DNA from: Agathobacter sp.
GTDB lineage: Bacteria > Bacillota > Clostridia > Lachnospirales > Lachnospiraceae
Length of the DNA: 49,896 nt
Assembly (NCBI GenBank): GCA_022769125.1
Contig: JALEKN010000019.1
Span: forward strand, 1 to 49,896
Direction: 5' to 3'
Part shown: positions 26,887-35,928 of the stretch, in pieces
Position numbering within the stretch: the stretch's first letter is position 1
Layout of the letters: each line of letters begins with the position of its first letter
Made by a program: the position numbers and the translations under genes
The notes under the pieces: model-generated
Database searches by the model: none
What the model saw: the letters and a program-made list of their open reading frames with translations, nothing else
Told to the model about the DNA's origin: nothing

Positions 26887-28581
26887 CTATGCCAGGAATG
26901 TCTCCAATTCGTTTTTGATAACGGCTTCCAGCTTACCTGCTGCCTGCTCATCTGCCGCACTTACGGAAATGTAGAATTTCAGCTTCGGCTCCGTTCCGGA
27001 AGGACGTACCACTACAGAGCAATTGTCCTCCAGCAGGAACTTAAGGACATCAGACTTCGGAAGTCCGTCAAGTCCCTTTGCATAATCCAGACAGGTTGTG
27101 ATCTTCTTGCCACCGAATGCGGTGATGTCCCCGCGGAATGCTTTCATGATGTTCTGCATCTTGTCGAATCCTGCGGCTCCGTCAAATTCATAGGAATGCA
27201 GGGTATTCAGGCAGTATCCATAGTTTGCATAAAGTTCGTTTAATTTGTCGATCAGGCTGATTCCCTTTGTCTTATAATATGCAAACATCTCACAGATTAA
27301 GAATGCTCCGTCTACCGCATCCTTGTCACGGACATAGGAGCCGCTTAAATATCCGTAACTCTCCTCGAATCCAAAGATATAAGAAGATTCTTTGCCCTTT
27401 GCCTCCAGATATCCGATCTGCTCTCCAATGAACTTAAATCCGGTCAATACATTGATCGTGCGTACACCGTAGTGTGCTGCAATCTGCTCTCCGAGGTCTG
27501 TGGTAACAATAGTCTTAACCATTACAGCATCCTGCGGCATTGTTCCATTCTTGGTACGCTGTGAGCAGACATAATCCAGCAGCAGGCAGCCTGTCTGATT
27601 TCCGGACAGCAGAACATACTCTCCGTTCTTGTCTTTTACTGCAATTCCAACACGATCACAGTCCGGATCTGTTGCAAGCAGAAGATCTGCATTGCATTTG
27701 GCAGCATATTCCATTCCAAGTGCCATTGCCTCGCGGATTTCCGGGTTCGGGTATGGACAGGTCGGGAAGTTACCATCTGGTTTCTCCTGCTCCGGTACTA
27801 CCGTGATATTGGTAAATCCGGTCTCCTTTAATGTTCGCGTAACCGGCTTTAATCCGGTTCCGTTTAATGGAGTGTATACGATTGCCACATCGCGGTCAAT
27901 AACATCATCCTTGCCAAGAAGTGACTGTTTCTTTACCTCCTCAACGAAGTTGGTATATACATCCTCTCCGATGTAAGAAATCTTTCCAGCTGCCATAAGG
28001 GTATCAAAATCGCCCATCTTTACATCTTCAAAAATGTCAAGCTTCTCAATCTCTGCAAGGATTTTTTCTGCTGCCTCAGTGGTGATCTGGCATCCATCTG
28101 CTCCGTATACCTTGTATCCGTTATACTTGGATGGATTATGGGAAGCCGTTACCATGATTCCTGCTGCACAATGCAGTGCGCGGACTGCATAGGAAAGACA
28201 CGGGGTCGGCATCAGTTCCGTATAGATTGCCACCTCAATTCCATTTGCTGCGAACACGCCGGATGCCACCTTGGCAAACAGGTCTGACTTAATTCTGGAA
28301 TCGTAGCTGACAGCTATTTTTCTGCTCGTTTCCGGGAAATTGGCATTAACATAGTCGGAAAGTCCCTGTGATGCTTTTGCCACAGTATAAACATTCATGC
28401 GGTTGGTTCCTGCCCCGATCACACCGCGAAGTCCGCCTGTTCCAAATGCAAGATTGCGGTAAAACGCATCTTCGATCTTTGCATCGTCTGCTGCAATTGC
28501 GCGAAGCTCTGCCTGCACATCTGCATCCGCTACCGCTTTTTCCAACCACTTTTCATACTGGCTTCTGATTTCTTCTTTCAT
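26887..28581 (-). CDS. Phosphohexomutase (phosphoglucomutase/phosphomannomutase family)
   Basis: Interconverts hexose-1-phosphate and hexose-6-phosphate through a phosphoserine. At 564 aa it belongs to the long PGM2/PgcA-like group. The catalytic serine is in TASHNPSKYNGYK (Ser about 147), the Mg loop is ATDPDCDRVGI (about 307-317), the sugar-specificity loop is GFEESYGYLSG, and the phosphate site is RPSGTEPK near the C-terminus. Next to manA and the mannan phosphorylases, its likely role includes mannose-1-phosphate to mannose-6-phosphate; glucose-1-phosphate is equally possible. Confidence 0.93.
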   Translation of the reverse strand: MKEEIRSQYEKWLEKAVADADVQAELRAIAADDAKIEDAFYRNLAFGTGGLRGVIGAGTNRMNVYTVAKASQGLSDYVNANFPETSRKIAVSYDSRIKSDLFAKVASGVFAANGIEVAIYTELMPTPCLSYAVRALHCAAGIMVTASHNPSKYNGYKVYGADGCQITTEAAEKILAEIEKLDIFEDVKMGDFDTLMAAGKISYIGEDVYTNFVEEVKKQSLLGKDDVIDRDVAIVYTPLNGTGLKPVTRTLKETGFTNITVVPEQEKPDGNFPTCPYPNPEIREAMALGMEYAAKCNADLLLATDPDCDRVGIAVKDKNGEYVLLSGNQTGCLLLDYVCSQRTKNGTMPQDAVMVKTIVTTDLGEQIAAHYGVRTINVLTGFKFIGEQIGYLEAKGKESSYIFGFEESYGYLSGSYVRDKDAVDGAFLICEMFAYYKTKGISLIDKLNELYANYGYCLNTLHSYEFDGAAGFDKMQNIMKAFRGDITAFGGKKITTCLDYAKGLDGLPKSDVLKFLLEDNCSVVVRPSGTEPKLKFYISVSAADEQAAGKLEAVIKNELETFLA

Positions 28582-28599
28582 TCTTCATTTCCTCCTATT

Positions 28600-29538
28600 T
28601 TAAACCGGGGTTGATGCAATTATCTTTAACTGCCCCTCGATTGTTGCCTTTCCGTATCCGTTGCATAAGATCATGTGGTCACCCTTTTTAACCGGATGTC
28701 CGTCAATTGTTCCGCTTCCCTCTACCACACTTGCCAATAAAAATGGGTACTTCTGTTCAAATTCCATTGCCCCGTCTACATCCATCTGGAAAATTCTGTA
28801 ATATTGGCATGCGATCAGTTCATACATGCAGTTCTTCGGCACATCGTCCGTATGGCGTACACTATCACCGATTTCCTTTGCCGGAACCGTGATAACGTCA
28901 ATGCTCTGCTCGATATGAAGCTCACGCGGCTTGCCGTTGCTCAGACGGTCATAATCATATACACGGTATGTTATGTCACTGTTCTGCTGGCTTTCAAGAA
29001 TCAGCGTGCCTCCCTTGATCGCATGGACTGTACCCGGATCGATCTGTAAAAAATCGCCTTTTCGGATTGGAATTTCACGGATAAAGTCCTTCCAGCGTCC
29101 GCCGTGGATCATATCGGCAAGCTCTTCTTTTGTCTTGGCATTATGTCCGATCACAATCGTTGCATCCTCTTTGCAATCAAGAATATACCAGCACTCCATT
29201 TTACCATAAGAACCGTTCTCATGGGAAGAGGCATATGCGTCATCCGGATGCACCTGAATGCTTAAATCTGCCTTTGCATCGATAATCTTGGTCAGAAGCG
29301 GGAATCTCTTGCTCTTGTAATTGCCGAACAATTCCGGGTTAGACGTCCAAAGGCTGGAAAGTGTCTTTCCCTTATATGTGCCCTCTTTTACCGAGCAGTC
29401 GCCATGCTCATGCGCAGCAATTCCCCAGCATTCGCCGATATCATCTCCCTCTACCGGATAGCCGAACTCATCACGAAGCTTTGTTCCACCCCAGATATTG
29501 TGTGTAAAGACCGGTTCCAAAAATAAAATTTCCTTCAT
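28600..29538 (-). CDS. manA: Mannose-6-phosphate isomerase, class I
   Basis: A zinc enzyme converting mannose-6-phosphate to fructose-6-phosphate. At 312 aa it is the short Firmicute type. The cupin metal-site motifs QVHPDDAYA (about 97-105) and MECWYIL (about 114-120), and the HAIKGGTLILESQQNSDITYRVYDYDR segment (the last part carries the active-site Arg), are all present. It is 18 bp from the mutase gene and 24 bp from the ROK kinase, forming a sugar-phosphate module that drains mannose from the neighbouring mannan locus. Confidence 0.95.
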   Translation of the reverse strand: MKEILFLEPVFTHNIWGGTKLRDEFGYPVEGDDIGECWGIAAHEHGDCSVKEGTYKGKTLSSLWTSNPELFGNYKSKRFPLLTKIIDAKADLSIQVHPDDAYASSHENGSYGKMECWYILDCKEDATIVIGHNAKTKEELADMIHGGRWKDFIREIPIRKGDFLQIDPGTVHAIKGGTLILESQQNSDITYRVYDYDRLSNGKPRELHIEQSIDVITVPAKEIGDSVRHTDDVPKNCMYELIACQYYRIFQMDVDGAMEFEQKYPFLLASVVEGSGTIDGHPVKKGDHMILCNGYGKATIEGQLKIIASTPV

Positions 29539-29562
29539 TTCTTATTCCTCGCTTTCTATATG

Positions 29563-30468
29563 CTATTCAGAAACCTCATTTGTTTCCAATTGTACATTTT
29601 GATATGCCCGCATTCCAAGATACACTGCACCCAATATGCCCGGATTATCCTTCAATGCAGGGTGAACGATATATGACTCAATATGCTTTTCTATCATCGG
29701 GTGGTGTACATAGCCTGCAAGCATGTCCACAACCTTCTTCTGTACCTGTTCAAGCAGGCCTTCCTGATGCATGACTCCACCGCCTAAAATAACCTTCTCC
29801 GGCGAATACAGCATGATATAGTTTGCGACTGCCTGTGCCAGATAAAACGCCTCGAGCTCCCATACCTCTTTTTTGTCCTGTAAGAGTCTGCCTGGTTTGC
29901 CCCAGCGTTTTTCGATGGCAGGGCCGCTCGCCATTCCCTCCAGACAGCAGCCATGGTACGGACAGCAGCCCTCAAAGGAATCCGATTCTTGTCTGGCCAT
30001 AAGAATGTGCCCGCCCTCGGGGTGTACCAATCCATGAAGCGGCTCCCCATTGATGCACACGCCTACTCCGATTCCTGTTCCGACCGTGATATAGATTGCA
30101 TTGCGGCATCCCTTTGCAGCTCCCCACACAGCCTCTCCCATTATGGCACCATTTACGTCCGTATCGAATCCCACCGGCACGCCAAGCGCCTCCTGAAATG
30201 CTCCGACAATATTGTAGTCTGCCCACGCAAGCTTCGGTGTACTGGTAATGTAGCCATAGGTTTCGGACTCTGGATTTAAATCAACCGGACCGAAACAGCC
30301 AATGCCAAGCGACTCGATTCCCTTTCCTTTGAAAAATCCGAGCATCTCTGGCACTGTGTCTGCCGGTGTCCGTGTAGGAATTTCAACCCGTTCCAGCAGT
30401 GTTCCGTCATCTGTGGCAACCGCACAGACCATCTTTGTCCCACCTGCTTCAATTCCTCCTATCCGCAT
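29563..30468 (-). CDS. ROK-family sugar kinase (fructokinase/mannokinase-like)
   Basis: An ATP-dependent hexokinase of the ROK family. The N-terminal phosphate loop GGIEAGGTK, the catalytic DTDVNGAIMGE (about 102-112), the adenosine-side GTGIGVG, and a zinc cluster (H of EGGHI, then CCPYHGCCLEG) match YdhR/GmuE-type fructokinases. In Bacillus subtilis GmuE belongs to a glucomannan operon beside a mannose-6-phosphate isomerase, as here. The ATG at 30468 (301 aa) is preceded by AAGGAAGGGG; an upstream in-frame start lacks such a site. The substrate may be fructose, mannose or glucose. Confidence 0.88.
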   Translation of the reverse strand: MRIGGIEAGGTKMVCAVATDDGTLLERVEIPTRTPADTVPEMLGFFKGKGIESLGIGCFGPVDLNPESETYGYITSTPKLAWADYNIVGAFQEALGVPVGFDTDVNGAIMGEAVWGAAKGCRNAIYITVGTGIGVGVCINGEPLHGLVHPEGGHILMARQESDSFEGCCPYHGCCLEGMASGPAIEKRWGKPGRLLQDKKEVWELEAFYLAQAVANYIMLYSPEKVILGGGVMHQEGLLEQVQKKVVDMLAGYVHHPMIEKHIESYIVHPALKDNPGILGAVYLGMRAYQNVQLETNEVSE

Positions 30469-30620
30469 AATGCCCCTTCCTTTCTTATTGTCAGCATGCA
30501 ATTTTCCATGCTTTTATACTAACATAATTATGGTTGTTTCTTCTACTATGTCCTTTTAAAATTATAAATGTAAAATTATGTCGTTACAATACATTCTCCA
30601 AAAAAGAAGGAAAACATAAC
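30469..30620. promoter_or_regulatory. Divergent regulatory region between ROK kinase and GH2-like genes
   Basis: This 152-bp AT-rich gap must hold both promoters. A TATAAA at 30513-30518 (minus) and TATAAA/TACAAT boxes on the plus strand are visible but lack good -35 hexamers. Two dyads could be operators: CATAATTATG (30523-30532) and GCATG/CATGC (30494-30511). A sugar-responsive activator or repressor is plausible, but no regulator gene is in the window. Confidence 0.35.
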
Positions 30621-33600
30621 ATGAACGAAATCATATCCCTAAACGGCATCTGGCAATTTTGCCTTGATGCATCACAGTCCGGATTAGACGAACATTTTGA
30701 ATTGAAAAACTTTCCGGACACAATTGTACTGCCTTCCACTGTTGCCTTTTCCAAAAAGGGCACCCCAAGTGATGCAAAAGAGACCGGCTATCTGACCGAT
30801 CCATACGCCATGGAGGGCTACACCTGGTATAAAAAGTCCGTTACGCTTCCGGTATCTGCCCTGGATGTCTCGAACGGAGTGCATATCCTGTTGTCTCTTG
30901 AGCGGACGCGCATCTCCCATGTGTGGGTAGATGGTGAAAAGGTTGGAACTTTTGACAGCCTTGTCGCACCTCATGAGTATGATCTTACGCCATATATACA
31001 TTCGCTCTGTCCTGAGATTACCATTATGGTTTCCAATACCGGATATAAAGTTCCCGGTGGTCATCTGACCTCGCCGGACACCCAGACCAATTGGAACGGA
31101 ATATTGGGCGATATGCATCTGACTGTTCAAAGTGGTATCTCCTTCTCCGCAATTGATGCGGTAAGCGACCTTTCACATGCATCTGCACTGCTGCAGGTAA
31201 CAGCAGACAATCATACCGATGTCGAAAGGAGTGCTTTGCTTACAGTTTCTGCCTGCTCCTGCCGTCTTAAGGATGCATTTTTGCAAGCAGATACTTCCAT
31301 CAGTGGACTGCTTACGCAGACCGCGCCTGCCAATCGCACTGATATGGATCTGCTTCTTTCCGAAATCTGCCAGACAGGTAAGCCGCTTCCTGCAAAATCT
31401 TATCCGCTTGTTCTTGCGCCTGGAAGTTCACAGAATACCTTTGCCTATGAATTTTCAGAGGATGTGCTTCTCTGGTCTGAATACGAACCAAATCTGTATC
31501 TGCTGACGCTTATCCTGACAGACGAAGATGGCAGCCTCCTCGATAAGCGGACCATCTGGTACGGTCATCGTGATTTTACGGCTGACGGAGATCATTTTTC
31601 CATCAACGGCCGCCGAACTTTTCTTCGTGGCAAACATGACGGAATGATCTTTCCGCTTACCGGATTTGCTCCGATGAGTGTGGAAGGCTGGTTATCCGTC
31701 ATGAAAACCGCCAGAGATTTTGGTATCAACCACTATCGGTTCCATACCTGTTGTCCGCCGGAGGCCGCCTTTATTGCCGCTGATCTTCTCGGCATTTACA
31801 TGGAGCCGGAGCTTCCGTTCTGGGGCACCTTCAACGGTCCGGAGGACGAAGGCTACAATGAGGAAGGACAGTTCTTCCTCGAGGAAGAGGGATTTCGTAT
31901 CCTAAGCCTGTTCTCCTCCCACCCATCATTTTGTATGATGTCAATGGGTAATGAACTCTGGGGGAATCCTTCCGCGATCAACGATCTGCTTGGCAAGTAT
32001 AAGGAGTTTCGCCCACAGATCTTATTTACGCAGGGTTCGAACAACTTCCAATGGGTGCCGAACATCCAGCCAAACGATGACTTTTTCTGCGGAGTCCGAT
32101 TTACCATCGACCGGCAGATCCGCGGTTCCTACGCAATGTGCGACAAACCGCTTGGTCATGTACAGACTGCTGCACCGGACACCCGCTTCAATTATGAGGA
32201 GGCCATTCACCCTTCCTACGAGCAGCACCAGAGTGAATTGTCCGAAGATGGCACCATCGAGATCCAGTACGGCACCGGTGTCAAGCGTGTCAAGCTGACT
32301 GAAGCTCAGGCTGAGCTTGTTCCGTCAATTCCTGTTGTCTCCCATGAGATCGGGCAGTACTGTACCTATCCGGATTTTAAAGAGATTGATTCCTATACCG
32401 GCGTCCTAAAAGCGGAGAACTTCCGTGTATTCAAAGAACGTCTGGAAGAAAAGCGCCTTGGCAGTCTCGCGGAAAGCTACTTTAAGAATTCCGGCGCACT
32501 TGCCGTCGCCTGCTACAAGGAGGAGCTTGAAACAGCTCTTCGCACCCCTTCACTTGCCGGCTACCAGATTCTGGATATCCAGGATTTTTCCGGGCAGGGC
32601 ACCGCACTTGTCGGTGTATTAAATGCCCTCATGGAAAACAAAGGATTGGTATCCGCTCCTGAGTGGAGAACCTTCTGCTCGGATGCCGTTGTACAGGCTG
32701 AATTTGACAGCTATCTGCTGACAGCGGGGAAGGAGTTTTCATTTACGGCATCCCTTGCATTTTTCCGCAAGGAGCCATTACATGGTTCCTCCGTAACCGT
32801 TACGCTTATCAACCGCACCTCGCGGGAGACGGTTGCAAGCTTCTGCCAGCCGCTTGCGGATATTACAGAGCCGGGGCGCCATATTCTCGGCGATTTTAGC
32901 TGCATGATTCCTTCCGGTGATTCTTCCTCCGGCGTAGACGAGTACGAACTTACCATCTCGCTGGACAATACGGATATCGTAAACCACTATACATTATGGT
33001 GCTACGCGAACAGTGCCGATATCCTTTCCTCCCTGTCTGCAGCAGCCAGGAAAGTGCCGATTGCAAAAACAGTATCTGACGCACTCGCGCTCTGCCACGA
33101 TCACTCACATACGATTCTGTTCCTTTCCGATGAGGAAAATAAATCATCCATCGAGGGAACCTACTGCACTGACTTCTGGTGCTATCACATGTTCCGTATC
33201 ATATCCGAGAGTATGGGAAAAGAGATTCCGGTCGGAACACTCGGTCTGTTGATTGACAAAGATCATCCGGCACTGAAGGAGTTTCCAAGCTATACCTACA
33301 GCACTCCGCAATGGTATTCCATCGTAACCGCTTCCCGCTCTACGATCTTAGATGATACGGACATCCCCCCGATCGTGCAGACGATTGACAACTTTGAGCG
33401 AAATCACCGCCTCGGCATGATCTACGAAGTATATCTGACCGACCTTAAGTCAACACTTTTGATCTGTACAAGCGATCTTCCACAGCTGATGCAGAATGGC
33501 TGTTCCGAAGCCGCCCAGCTTTACAAGAGCCTATGCTCTTATGCCGCTGGGTCTTCCGCTGCGACTGGATACCCGTTAAGTTCCGGGGAACTGTGCAATA

Positions 33601-33626
33601 TTCTCTCGGCATCCGGCAGCAACTGA
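30621..33626 (+). CDS. GH2-like glycoside hydrolase
   Basis: A 1001-aa cytoplasmic protein with GH2 architecture. It has an N-terminal sugar-binding jelly roll (about 1-170, ISLNGIWQF ... NWNGILGDMHLTV), an Ig-like domain, a TIM barrel (about 310-590) starting FSINGRRTFLRGKHDG, and C-terminal beta domains. The probable acid/base is Glu in SMGNELWG, and a nucleophile candidate is Glu in SHEIGQYCTYPDF. The family contains beta-galactosidases, beta-mannosidases and arabinopyranosidases; I cannot name the substrate. The ATG at 30621 follows AGAAGG; a longer frame to 30534 looks non-coding. It is the only plus-strand gene in the mannan region and is divergent from the ROK-manA unit. Confidence 0.82.
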   Translation: MNEIISLNGIWQFCLDASQSGLDEHFELKNFPDTIVLPSTVAFSKKGTPSDAKETGYLTDPYAMEGYTWYKKSVTLPVSALDVSNGVHILLSLERTRISHVWVDGEKVGTFDSLVAPHEYDLTPYIHSLCPEITIMVSNTGYKVPGGHLTSPDTQTNWNGILGDMHLTVQSGISFSAIDAVSDLSHASALLQVTADNHTDVERSALLTVSACSCRLKDAFLQADTSISGLLTQTAPANRTDMDLLLSEICQTGKPLPAKSYPLVLAPGSSQNTFAYEFSEDVLLWSEYEPNLYLLTLILTDEDGSLLDKRTIWYGHRDFTADGDHFSINGRRTFLRGKHDGMIFPLTGFAPMSVEGWLSVMKTARDFGINHYRFHTCCPPEAAFIAADLLGIYMEPELPFWGTFNGPEDEGYNEEGQFFLEEEGFRILSLFSSHPSFCMMSMGNELWGNPSAINDLLGKYKEFRPQILFTQGSNNFQWVPNIQPNDDFFCGVRFTIDRQIRGSYAMCDKPLGHVQTAAPDTRFNYEEAIHPSYEQHQSELSEDGTIEIQYGTGVKRVKLTEAQAELVPSIPVVSHEIGQYCTYPDFKEIDSYTGVLKAENFRVFKERLEEKRLGSLAESYFKNSGALAVACYKEELETALRTPSLAGYQILDIQDFSGQGTALVGVLNALMENKGLVSAPEWRTFCSDAVVQAEFDSYLLTAGKEFSFTASLAFFRKEPLHGSSVTVTLINRTSRETVASFCQPLADITEPGRHILGDFSCMIPSGDSSSGVDEYELTISLDNTDIVNHYTLWCYANSADILSSLSAAARKVPIAKTVSDALALCHDHSHTILFLSDEENKSSIEGTYCTDFWCYHMFRIISESMGKEIPVGTLGLLIDKDHPALKEFPSYTYSTPQWYSIVTASRSTILDDTDIPPIVQTIDNFERNHRLGMIYEVYLTDLKSTLLICTSDLPQLMQNGCSEAAQLYKSLCSYAAGSSAATGYPLSSGELCNILSASGSN

Positions 33627-33640
33627 TTCCGCTCCTCCAA

Positions 33641-33681
33641 AAATAAGGCCCATGCCACCGTTGTGTGGTATGAGCCTTATA
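33641..33681. terminator. Bidirectional terminator between GH2-like and CE17-like genes
   Basis: ATAAGGC-AT-CCAC and GTGG-AT-GCCTTAT pair around CGTTGT. ATTTTA follows on one strand and TATTTTT on the other. It ends both convergent transcripts. Confidence 0.85.
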
Positions 33682-33683
33682 TT

Positions 33684-34805
33684 TTACTTTCCTGATGCGA
33701 TTACAGATACCAGATAGAATGGCAGTTTATCATCCTCATGGGTCTCTGTAATCTCGATTACCACATGATGTCTGCCTTTTGTGCCATGCTCCATTGCAGT
33801 ATCCAGCACAAGCTTGTCTCCCCAGGTCTCATCAAAGTTTGCATCCAGCATCAATGCGTGTTCCTCATCACCATCTATCGTCATCTTCGCGATCGGTGCA
33901 GGAAGCTGTATGGTCTTGCGGTATTGCACGCCAATGCAGCTGCCTTCGACATCAAATGCAATGCTCGCGCCCTTCTCGTTTGCTGTCCACCCGTTTTTGA
34001 AAATATCCGTGATAACCTCCTGTACGGCGTCATCCCTGGTAAATCCGGACATTTCCGGTTCACTATTCTGGTTACGGTAGCGGACAGAGTCTTCGTAAGC
34101 ATTCTGTGTAAGTGGCTGCGGAAGTTCCGTGATCGGCGTCTCTTCCGGCGCATCCATCTCACCTGCAATCTTGTCCAGATAATAAGTGATTACGGACGCT
34201 ACCAGCGCATGTCCTTTATCGTTCGGATGCAGGTCATCCGGCGTGATCTCGCGGTTCTCAATATGTCCGGCTACAAGCTCCGGATAGATACAGCTTTGCA
34301 TGCTCACGGACGGCAGTTCGTAATATCTTGCAACCTTTCCGTGCATAAGCTGTGCATTGGCACCATTGTCATAGCAGACGTTGTGTACCAAAAGTACTGC
34401 CGGCTGCTTTTTGCAGCCATATACCTTGCGGACAAGTCCTTCATATGTCTCAAGGAAATGTGGTGTGCTGCTGTCATTTACCGAAAATTCTATAATTACA
34501 AAATCAGGCTCATAGGCAAGCAGATCACTCTCTGCCCTTGCGCATCCGAACTGTGAATCGGTTGCTCCGATTCCTGCGTTGATGTACTTAAACTCTGCTT
34601 TCGGAAATGTCTTGCACCACCATTCGTATATATGGTAGGCATAGCAGAGATTCGGTGCTGTTGCAAGCGAGCCCTGTGTGATAGAACCTCCCAGAAAGCC
34701 GACGGTGAGAGTTTCTCCCGCCTTCGCGCGTTTCATTACGGCTTTGATTCTTGCAAGATTGCCTCTATTTGCAATCGCATTTTCATAATTTAGCTTTATC
34801 TCCAT
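33684..34805 (-). CDS. CE17-like acetyl esterase (SGNH domain plus C-terminal CBM-like domain)
   Basis: A 373-aa protein without a signal peptide, so intracellular. The SGNH hydrolase core (1 to about 210) has GGSIT (nucleophile Ser41), GIGATDSQFG, SVND and the DDLHPND block carrying the catalytic Asp/His. Residues about 250-373 form a beta-sandwich resembling CBM35. This layout matches Roseburia CE17, a mannooligosaccharide acetyl esterase that works together with CE2. The start overlaps the upstream CE2 stop by one base, showing translational coupling. Assignment to CE17 rests on architecture and context. Confidence 0.85.
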   Translation of the reverse strand: MEIKLNYENAIANRGNLARIKAVMKRAKAGETLTVGFLGGSITQGSLATAPNLCYAYHIYEWWCKTFPKAEFKYINAGIGATDSQFGCARAESDLLAYEPDFVIIEFSVNDSSTPHFLETYEGLVRKVYGCKKQPAVLLVHNVCYDNGANAQLMHGKVARYYELPSVSMQSCIYPELVAGHIENREITPDDLHPNDKGHALVASVITYYLDKIAGEMDAPEETPITELPQPLTQNAYEDSVRYRNQNSEPEMSGFTRDDAVQEVITDIFKNGWTANEKGASIAFDVEGSCIGVQYRKTIQLPAPIAKMTIDGDEEHALMLDANFDETWGDKLVLDTAMEHGTKGRHHVVIEITETHEDDKLPFYLVSVIASGK

Positions 34806-35860
34806 TACTGCTCTCCTTCTCCCCAGATATCACCGAGGGAATTCACATAAGCACACAGCTCCTCTGCCATCTGCTCTGCCTCCGGAATGCGGATATGTCC
34901 CGGCGTTCCCACTCCGTTTTTGGAATACAGGAAGTGCGAGACGCGGTCACTTGCGATCTCCTTTGCCACCTGGTCGATTGCATCATCCCAGCTCTTATCA
35001 TGCCCTAAGATTGTTGTAGCCAGAACAAAATGCGCCGCCGGATATAACTCCATCAGTCTTTCCACAAATGCACGGTAATGCTCTCTCCAATGCTTTGCCT
35101 TTTCCCCATTGTAATCCTTTGCCATATAATCTTCCGGGTTGCTGTCATTCTGCCCGAATGCCACGACAACCAGATGAGGCTGATACAAAGAGAAATCCCA
35201 CGGCTTCACCGGTCCACATTCATCGTTATACTCGATCTTGTCATAGCAGGATTCCATTCCCACATAGTCTGGGCCGTGAAACCACCCGGTATGGTCAAGA
35301 AGTGCAATTCCTCCCTGTGAGGTAATGTGAAGCTGCGCGTTTAACTTGCGCGCCGTAATCCACGAATAGGAATACCAGCTATTTGAATATTCGCCATCAT
35401 GCTGCGGGTCCGGCTTGCCAACGTACTCTACCGCTTCGGAGACCTCTCCGCAGGAAACGCTGTCACCAAACACCTCCATCTTACGTGTCGGAAGTGCCGG
35501 TACCTCGCCCAGCATTGCATTCTCATCCACTTCAAAGCCATAAAAAGTTATTGTATGGCAGGAATCCTTTCTCTTAAACAGCAAAAGGTCGTGCATGGTG
35601 TCCTCGAGATTTTCCGCAATGGTATAGCATTTTTCTTCGCTCTGATCGATCAGCGCAAATTTGTCCTGCTTTCCATCGAGGATGTATCCCATATAATCTG
35701 TCCAATAATTCTTATGGTTGGCAATAACCGCCTTCACGGAAGTTCCGGTGAATCTCATGCGTATAAAGCTTCCTGCAAATACAAGCACCGGGGCTTTCGG
35801 ATCGTCAAAATCAATTCTTCCGCAATACTGCAGATTTTTGTTGTCGGGCCAGATTCTCAT
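34805..35860 (-). CDS. CE2-like acetyl esterase
   Basis: A 351-aa intracellular protein with the CE2 two-domain plan. The N-terminal jelly roll (about 1-115, YCGRIDFDDPKAPVLVFAGS) is followed by an SGNH domain with nucleophile block FGDSVSCGE, a GGIALL region, FGQNDS and the C-terminal GHIRIPEAEQMAEEL containing the catalytic His. CE2 enzymes remove acetyl groups from mannooligosaccharides. I start at the ATG at 35860, preceded by AAGGTAGAG. An open extension of 41 codons upstream is Ser/Arg-rich, spans an intergenic hairpin and does not resemble CE2. Confidence 0.87.
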   Translation of the reverse strand: MRIWPDNKNLQYCGRIDFDDPKAPVLVFAGSFIRMRFTGTSVKAVIANHKNYWTDYMGYILDGKQDKFALIDQSEEKCYTIAENLEDTMHDLLLFKRKDSCHTITFYGFEVDENAMLGEVPALPTRKMEVFGDSVSCGEVSEAVEYVGKPDPQHDGEYSNSWYSYSWITARKLNAQLHITSQGGIALLDHTGWFHGPDYVGMESCYDKIEYNDECGPVKPWDFSLYQPHLVVVAFGQNDSNPEDYMAKDYNGEKAKHWREHYRAFVERLMELYPAAHFVLATTILGHDKSWDDAIDQVAKEIASDRVSHFLYSKNGVGTPGHIRIPEAEQMAEELCAYVNSLGDIWGEGEQ

Positions 35861-35889
35861 ATATGTTTCTCTACCTTTACTTTTACTTT

Positions 35890-35917
35890 GACCGCTCCAA
35901 GTCGCCCCGGAACGGTC
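35890..35917 (-). other. Intergenic stem-loop between the GH130 and CE2 genes
   Basis: On the minus strand GACCGTTCC and GGAGCGGTC pair (one G-U) around a ten-base loop. There is no T run, so it is probably an mRNA-stability or processing element in the operon. Confidence 0.6.
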
Positions 35918-35928
35918 AGATATTTGAG

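Noticed and set aside
33738..34556. 272-codon plus-strand frame opposite the CE17-like gene
   Set aside because: It is long, but the minus-strand SGNH motifs are unambiguous and this frame has no family signature.
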